This document shows positions 56,421-64,000 of a stretch of DNA of 64,000 nt, piece by piece. The notes beneath the pieces are model-generated. The model had not been told where the DNA came from and ran no database searches. It saw only the letters and a program-made list of their open reading frames with translations. Every line of letters begins with the position of its first letter. Position 1 is the first letter of the stretch. The stretch spans positions 186,001 to 250,000 of the forward strand of contig JAVSML010024588.1 in assembly GCA_038503035.1 (NCBI GenBank), read 5' to 3'. The position numbers were made by a program, and so were the translations under genes. The DNA is from Crocodylus rhombifer (lineage: Eukaryota > Chordata > Crocodylia > Crocodylidae).

Positions 56421-58904
56421 AGTCCTCTGATCCTCTGATGTATAGGCTAGTGATAAAAACCAGACATGGAACATAGTACTGGAGAGGTCCACCCTGATTT
56501 ATTGAGTCCTGTTTCCTCACAAACACAGATAAACAAGAAATAGATACTGAGTTCAGAAGGATCTACAAGAACATCACTCATCTTACCTCTGCATACCACA
56601 AATCATCTTGCCATACTATTCTGAACACAGGGAAATTATTATTAAAAATACATAAATAAATTGTAGTTTTTCAATACCAATAAATGTGTCCATTAGCATC
56701 CCAGAATCAGGATCTCAACAGGTTCATCTCAGAACCTTTATTCTGAAATGTAGTTTCCCTACATGGAACCAAGGCTTCCATTTGGATTCCATGACTGAAA
56801 ACTTATATCACTTAGTTTCAAAATAACAGATTTTTTACTGTTTTGATCTGCTGACATGTAGATCAAATCTATTACTCTGGATTCCTGAAAGTCAGGATAG
56901 TGCAACAATTTTCAGATCCCAGCACAGTGAAACCTAGATGGTGGATCTGATGTCTTTGCATATGGGAAATATAAAAAGCCCTGATTATCTCTCCCTCACA
57001 TTCTCCACTCATCTGTGATCACTTAGCATATATGTCAGAGGAGTGGACTGTCAGGAGAGGAGTGGACTCAAGGCTTCTTGAAGGCATGAAAAAAGCAAAA
57101 CCAAAAATGGCCCTTTATTTTAAACGTGGCATGTTCCCACACCAAGCCCTGCTCATGCCCAGAAAAGGTAGCACCTTAGTTGGACCCAGCTGAACCGCCA
57201 TCTATATATACTGGGTGTTTTAGTGGTGTTTTGGGGGGATTTTATCTAATAAAAGCTGGTTGAATCAGCTTTAGCTAGAAGTGCCAACAAACCCCACTGA
57301 GGTGCCCGATATAGACAGAGGCTGCAGAGCCAAGTCGAAGTAATGCACAACTTCTGGTAAAGCTTGGTTTGTTTGGTTTGGTTTTTTAAGTATCTGCAAG
57401 CAACCTAACACACCAAATTATTGCTATACTGGGCCTTTAGAAGTCACTTTTACTTTCCTTCTAGAGTCATCACAAGGGTAATATAGTCCTTGGTGAAGAC
57501 TAAGACAGCTCTGTAGACTTATTTAACATTCACCATTGCTAAAATGACCCCTCTGGGAAATTGGCATATAATTTGGGGGGGCATAAGAACACCCTAGTCA
57601 GTTTCCTTCTGACTTCACTTTATGGCTATATAAGACCTGTTTTCCAATACCTCCAGAGCGGGAGGGGTAGCCGGGGTGGGGGGGACCTATGATAGATCTG
57701 CTCTGTGGCTTCCACAGACAATTTCTTGCACCAAAAGCCCCTTACTTTATGACTCCTTTGCTTCAATGTATCAGTAAGTTTTTCAGAAATCTCTCATACC
57801 TATATGCAGAATTTTTTGCCAGTGAATCATTCATTTACAGCACTCTCCTTTCAAAAGCGACCTTATACTTTTTTAATCCAGCTATTCATAGGTAAACTGC
57901 AGCAATGTTGCTACACTGAAAACTAAAGATCTAGTGGAACTCTTAACCATGGCCCAAGTTACAGCAGAGGCACAGCCCTTGGGACTCCAAAGATAGAAAG
58001 CATTTATCTGAATGTTCTCCAGCTAGTTCATTAGACATTTACAGTTAAAATTATCAAAAGAGGAATTTTCAAGTGTTCCCTGAAAATTAACATGCCATCT
58101 TGAAAGCAAACATTTTCTTTCAATTTATTAGACAGTGCTGATGTAAAAGAGGAAAAAATCAATGACAGACTCTTTGAACACACTGGTGGAGGTATAGCTA
58201 CTATGTAGTTAGGAATTCAAATGCAGTCAATGTTAAGACTGTTCTGAATATGTTATCATAGTGCTGCATTTTGCAGCATATGAATACTATCTTAACTGTC
58301 TCTGAGTTCATTGTACTGGGGCTGGCAGATGGTATCATTTGGTTGCATAATCTAAATCTCTTATTTAGTGACTTACAGCAGTTTTATCTCCTGGGAATTG
58401 GACTGTGCCTTAAAAACAGAAGTTTCTTATCCAAAACCAAAGAAACACATATTTAAAAAGTAGCAACTCATTATTCACTTGCTGTTTACTGTACAACTAT
58501 AACCGTGACAATGAACTCTACCAATGGTAGACATTTCATTTATTTCTCCCAGACTGAAGACTTCTTGCTCAAGATGTACACAAATGGTGGAAAAATTCCT
58601 TTTTCTAGTTATCTTCCTAATGTGTCTTTCTCAGATAATCAGGGTCACACTGAGCACCAGATTGGAAATTAGAATGGAGCTTGCCTCAGGTCAGGTTAGA
58701 GGAACTTTTGCAGTTTTTGGTCTTCCCCTGAAGCAGTAATTCATCTGGTTGAATCTTTTACTATGGCTCATGTATTCACTTCCTTGCTGTTGCAGTGGCC
58801 TCAGGCCTTTGTGCTTTATGACCATCTTCTGTTCCACTTAAGGATTGGATTGAAATACTGTTTTCTAATTAAAGTCATTGGGTTTAACACAAGGGGAAAA
58901 ATTC
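56421..58904. other. Long stretch without recognised features
   Basis: About 2.5 kb with no gene, exon or repeat that I can support. Confidence 0.45.
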
Positions 58905-58976
58905 AATGGCCTGCAATATACAGGTCAGATGAGATGACCTAATAATCCCTTCTGGTATTAGACTATGAAACTATTA
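58905..58976 (+). mobile_element. CR1/L3-type 3' tail
   Basis: The order GGCCTGCAATATACAGGTCAG, ATGAGATGACCTAATAATCCC, TTCTGGTATTAGACTATGAAA matches the 3' UTR of CR1/L3 LINEs, which is shared by some reptilian SINEs. Only the tail is present, so LINE and SINE cannot be told apart. Confidence 0.65.
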
Positions 58977-61254
58977 AGAAGATATAACAGAAAATGTACA
59001 ATGAAGTAAAATATGTAAGTGCTTCTCAAAGCTAAAATGTTGACTGAAAGAAGTTTTTAAAGTGAGGCATCCATTTGTGCTCCAACAAATTTGCAAGATA
59101 TCTAAATTACATTTGCATGTGCAAATTCTCTCTCCTAAATGTATATGCAAGAGTCTAAATCTATTATGTGTATAGGTAGTGATTGTGGCTATGGAGAGGT
59201 TTCCATGGAGGGAGCCAAGAGGTCCCCTTATCTCCGGTAACATATTGTAGTGCAAGTGGAGCACGGTGGCAGCACAGTTCAACATCCTAATGGAAGAAAA
59301 AGGGCAAATAGAAAATGATTCTCAAGGTATGTTCTTAGAACAGCATAAAAGGCGGCACAAGGCAAATTTACAATTAAACAATTAAATGAATAACTGGATG
59401 TGAGGTTAAAGTTTACTAAAAGACATGGCCAAAACCTCTGATCTGTAGTATGAAACCTTTATTAATACTGAGAAGCAGCCAATGCTTGGCTGACTTCCAA
59501 TTTTTTGCAAATGGGAGAACATTTTTTTTTTGCAAAGCACTTGGAGTATATAGAGTTTTTTTGTAATATTGCCAATTCAGATAAAAGAAAAGGTAAGGGA
59601 GGCCAGAAAACCAATATTAAAAAAAAATAAAAATGTCAAAGTTATAAAAATTTAAACAGAGAAAGACTTTTTAAAAAAAATATGATTAGAAATGTGGAAA
59701 TAAAATGTAATGTCCATTATAAGAATTTTCTGCATATCTTTTTCCCAACAGTTATGGAAAATTAGAATGAAAAAAAAATATAGACATAATGCTGCTATGC
59801 AATTCTAAGTAATTCTTGACCTGCTTGCAAGGTTGAGTTGTTAAACAGGTAAACTTTACTTATTTATTGTTACAAAAGAATAGGACTTTTTGTATCATCA
59901 AAATTAGATTTTTGGTTTGCATTGCATTTCTAATATCACAGTCACAGGAAACAAGTGAAAACTTAAATGAGGCAATTGAAGGCCTATTACATTTTTTTGC
60001 ACGTTGAATTTAGTAAATTCATGTATATTCAGATCAAAAAAGTATGTATGTAATGGTTATGTCTGTAGATAGACAGACAGATAATAGCATGTGTGTTCAT
60101 AGGTTGTTAAAGCCTCAGGATGCACAAAGCAAAACAATTAAATGTAAATTCACAAGGTAAATCCTTCTTTTTAAAGATTGCAAATGATGTATTTTTAGTT
60201 GTTAGACTATATTCAGAATCCTCAGGACACTACATCTAAAGGAATATCATTGCATTTTAGAGAAAGGACAGAAAGGGCTGGACAGGGAGAAAAAACTGAG
60301 ATACCTAAAAGCATTATTTACTTTCACAGCTCTAATGGAAGATGCATTCCTGTTGAATTCTAGGGATAAGAAGAATATGAATACTCTCTCAGCAGATGTC
60401 CCAGTGAAAGCAGGCTAGCACAGGTGACTTCTAATCTCCTTTCTGGCTTTTACTATCCTCTAGTGGAGTTAGATCCTAGAGAGATAACAGTGAATCTGTT
60501 AAATGAATGTAGTAGTAAAATAGATTGTAACACAGGGACTAGAAGAAGATGAAATAAGGAAATAAAAACTTAGAGGAATGTAAGGGAATAAGAGAAAGTA
60601 AAATGATGTGGAGAAGGAAGATAGGAGAGGGGAGAAAAAAGTGAGTAGAATGGAAATGGAAAAGAAAATGAATAGATTTATCAGCCTTTACTTATATACA
60701 TTTAAGGGTGACAGAACACTATGGTGGAAAAAGTTGAAATGGACTGAGACTTGAGAAGAAGGAGAATTGGGAGAGGTATATAATGGATGGGAAAGATAAC
60801 CATAGCAAATATAGAAAAGCTGAAAAGCTGAAAGATTGAGGGAAAATCTTAGTTAAATAAAAAAGCAGGGAAATGGCATGACTTAAAGACCATTTTATCA
60901 GTAGATGTCAAGGCATTTTATAAAGAATATTGCTTTCATTTACCTCCTTCTTTGACTTCCTGACTTCTAGTCATGTTTACCAATATTTCAGTCTCTGGTA
61001 TTATTTTAATCTCAGATTTTTCATCTCAATGTCAATTTTTTTTAAATCAAAAGCCAAACAGAATGAATAGAACCCAGAGCTCTTGGGTCACACTTGCCTC
61101 CTGGAGAAAAAGTGAAAAGTGAGTTAGATAAACTTTGTATTTCAACTCACTTTTTACACATTGCAAGAGGAAGAGGAAGAAGATGTGCAGCCCTAATAGC
61201 AGAGAGGGAGGAGCACATTCCATTGGTGGAGGAAGACAGGCAAGGTGGGAAGGA
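58977..61254. other. AT-rich DNA, nothing recognised
   Basis: No gene or interspersed repeat is seen. There are several A-rich and T-rich runs near 59500-59700 and purine-rich DNA near 60550-60800. Confidence 0.45.
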
Positions 61255-61850
61255 TTGAGATGACCACCACCAAAAACAAGTGATGGGTGGTGGTGGTGGC
61301 TGGAGACTCCCCTTCTGCGGAGGACAGATGGAGCCATCTGCCGGCCTGACCTGTTGTCTCAGGAGGTCTGCTGATTGCTCGGGGCCCAGATCCAAGATGT
61401 CACAGAGGGACTGCCAAGGCTCATGAGGCCCTCTGAGTACTACCCCATGATGTTCATCCATGTAGGCACCAATGATACTGCCAGGGGAGACCCTGAGTGC
61501 ATTAAAAGTGACTACAGAGCTCTGGGTGCAAGGGTGAGGTAGTCTGGGGCTCAGGTTGTGTTCTTGTTGTCATCCAGCACAGGGCAACAAAAATGGTTTG
61601 GCATCTGGAGTACATGATTTATGAAGAGAGGCTGAGTGAACTGGGCTTATTTAATCTAGAGAAGAGAAGACTGAGAGAGAACTGGAACAGGTTACCCAGA
61701 GAAGTGGTGGAGGCTCTATCCTCAGAGGTTTTCAAAACCTGGCTAGACAAAGCCTTGGCTAGGATGATCTAGTCGGGGATGGTCCTGCTTTGAGCAGGCA
61801 GTTGGACTAGATGACCTCCTTTCCAACCTTAACTTTCTATGATTCTATGT
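61255..61850 (+). mobile_element. Internally deleted CR1 joining ORF1 esterase to the 3' end
   Basis: The 5' part encodes a broken CR1 ORF1 esterase: VVVAGDS (block with the nucleophile Ser, about 61291-61308), a different frame with DGAICRPDLLSQEVC, stop, then YYPMMFIHVGTNDTARGDP (GTND block, about 61441-61490), DYRALGARVR, stop and SGAQVVF. At about 61570 it switches to the CR1 ORF2 C-terminal region (AGGGCAACAAAAATGGTTTG), which has a second deletion near 61678-61684 (from RRLRE straight to NWNRLP). It ends in TTCTATGATTCTATG. Both deletions remove all endonuclease and reverse transcriptase. Confidence 0.85.
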
Positions 61851-64000
61851 TTCCAAGATGCAAAGTCTTACTCCTGAGATTCACTTTGGACTCAATATGT
61901 TGTACCTTCTTCCTCTTCCCCCACCATGTATAGATTCCATCATTTAATACTTTTCAGAATCCTCAGAGGCTTTTTCTACCCTAAAAAAATAGTACCTATT
62001 TTTAGCAACATTCCTTTTTTGTCTTTTTTTTTAGTATTTGTACACAATTTAGCAAGGTGTTGGTCCCTGATAGGGATTCCAGATACAAAGATGGTGGTAA
62101 TGGCAATTAATCAGTTACATTATTGCTACACGGTAATGTAGGTAAGAATTCTGAGTTTATCTGCGAGTCATGAAAGCCTTCTTGAAAGACATTAATGGGA
62201 CTGCATGCATAAGTGCCTACAAAAATGAACAAATACACCTTAATGTGTCAGACCAGTAATGCAAAACGTTAACATTTTCAATGTACTGTCTTCATCACTT
62301 AGGTATTTGAACATTTCACAATCACATTATCATCACATTACCCCAATGAAGCAGGAAAATACTGTTGTTTCACGGTAACAAAAAGAGAACATGAGGCATA
62401 CAGAGGTTAAATGGTTTTCCTGTACTGTGTAGTAGAACTGGGAAATGAGCTAATATCTTTGAAGATTCATCCCATTCCCCCAGCCATAAAACTTCCCATC
62501 CTTCATTCCATCCAGACACAATAGTAGTGGTGCAGGCTTCAATTTACTGTTCTATAAATGATCCATGACCTATGTGAAATAAGTCTAGATCTGAGGGGCT
62601 AATTCAGTCCCTGTGGTCATTCACACTTTTGTTTCTTTGCTTATAATGCCAACATTTGTCAGTTTTAATAGTTGTCCTTGCTATGTGGCTATTTCTCACA
62701 AGTAACAGATACCCTAAGTTTTAAAAACTTGTGGTCATTGGCAAATAAAAGTGTAGGAGAACAAAAACTGGAGGTAGGGAAGAGAAACTGTGCATGATAT
62801 TAGCTACCATACATAGAAGTGTGAGATGATGATGAATACATGTAATCTGATCAAAAGTATCTTTGGAAAATTCTTTATTATAATTCCGTAAAAGCTCTAA
62901 TTTAGCAAGGTATTTAATCAGGTGCCAACTTTTAAGAATGGCAGGATCTATACAGACTTCAACAAGGCGCTTCAGTGTGAATATGCATATGTTTAAAGTT
63001 AAGCATATGCTTAAGTATTTTGCCAAGTACTTGAATGTAGGATCAATCAGTCATCTATTCTTTTTAAAGCTGTTTGAAGCTTAAAGTCCAGACAAACCTC
63101 TGTATTACTAATAGGAAAGAGTACATTTCTATACTATAGGAGCCAGACCTTAATTGTCACTTATTTCTATAATATATATTATACAAAGACATCTCTGGGT
63201 GCAATAAGGAAAAAAAAATCCTAAACAAACAGTTGGGGGAAAAAAGGTGTGAATTTGAAAAAAAGAACATTCCAAACATTAATGCTTCTTCTATAATAAT
63301 GGTGTTAATTAATTCTACATGAAAAAGCTCAGATTCCAGAGTATCAAGTTGTGAGCTCATTATTTTAAATGCATAGCATGATTGAATTTAGAACAATAGT
63401 AGTTTAAACAAAGACTAAGGTAGTCCCTATAGGATTCTTATAAAAACTATCATTGTAAGTGAAAGGAATATCATGTACAATTTGTTTTACACTTTTGTTT
63501 ACATATAACCTGCATGGAAAAATTAAAAGGCATATAGTGCCAAATAAAGTCAGCCAAATAGAGTTCTCTGTATGAATGAGATGAAGGAAACAAAATTGTG
63601 TTTTTCCATACACAACCTCTTGGAGATATCTTCTCTAATGAATTCTAGAGCTCAATCATATCTCATATGCCAAATTTTCATCAAAGAGCACGGATCTAAT
63701 GAAAAGGCCTGTGGCTAAACTGAGGGGTTTTTTTCCTCCTCCTTTTTTTTTTAGTGTGAACTTTGCAAATCTTGCCTTAAGCTGTAATTTGCAATTCCCA
63801 TCACCAGCTTGTGGCTGATCATATAAAGAGTAGAGGAATAAAAAGTTCAAGGAAGATCTCAACAATAGAGAACTAAATTTTGCTCAAGTATCATTATGGG
63901 CACAGACAGAAGTGATTTTTTTTTTTGCCCAATCTGGCCACAGAAAGTGGTTTATAGCCATGACCAAGCCCAAGTGCATGACTGCAGACAGCTTTAAAAA
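61851..64000. other. AT-rich DNA, nothing recognised
   Basis: No gene, CR1 landmark or inverted-end element is supported to the end of the window. Confidence 0.45.

Overview
This window is vertebrate genomic DNA with no prokaryotic features and no host gene I can support. It is dominated by CR1-type non-LTR retrotransposons whose 3' ends carry the ATTCTATG-type octamer tail, together with many short inverted-repeat DNA elements and a few LTRs. That mixture is typical of a non-avian archosaur or turtle. I favour a crocodilian, but species cannot be fixed from the sequence alone. No exon, tRNA, rRNA or CRISPR array was found. Two runs of exactly 400 N (11218-11617 and 44502-44901) are assembly gaps.

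Layout. 0-9 kb: a solo LTR with perfect 5-bp target duplications (812-1790), an old CR1/L3-like piece, two TIR MITEs, a CR1 fragment and an LTR-like stretch. 9-13.8 kb: a young minus-strand CR1 with an unbroken 693-codon reverse-transcriptase reading frame running into gap 1, then half of a TIR element, a MITE and a CR1 3' end. 15-22 kb: a cluster of GC-rich TIR DNA elements, an LTR-like repeat and a 43-bp direct repeat. 22.6-29.8 kb: three minus-strand CR1 copies, two of them abutting head to tail. 30.6-34 kb: a long inverted repeat (arms about 285 bp, loop 2.5 kb) and two direct copies of a hAT-like tail. 36.7-42.2 kb: a second solo LTR of the same family as the first, then a nearly complete CR1 (esterase end of ORF1, endonuclease, reverse transcriptase) split by a 1.08-kb hAT element with an 8-bp target duplication. 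44-51 kb: a TIR element containing gap 2, a CR1 split by an 885-bp foldback hAT element, and a DNA element split by a CR1. 53-64 kb: an old CR1, a second copy of the 38-kb hAT family, a compact LTR with perfect target duplications, an internally deleted CR1 that keeps part of the ORF1 esterase, and AT-rich DNA with nothing recognisable.

How it fits together. This is a nested record of transposition. CR1 copies supplied most of the older sequence. hAT-type elements jumped into at least two of them and left readable 8-bp duplications, and a CR1 in turn landed in a DNA element. The only reading frame that could still encode an enzyme domain is the CR1 reverse transcriptase at 9139-11217. All other CR1 frames carry stops, frameshifts, deletions or lost catalytic residues. 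The least ordinary items are the foldback hAT elements, the long inverted repeat at 30.6-33.7 kb, the two CR1 copies that keep ORF1 esterase sequence, and the fact that both assembly gaps touch the same repeat family.
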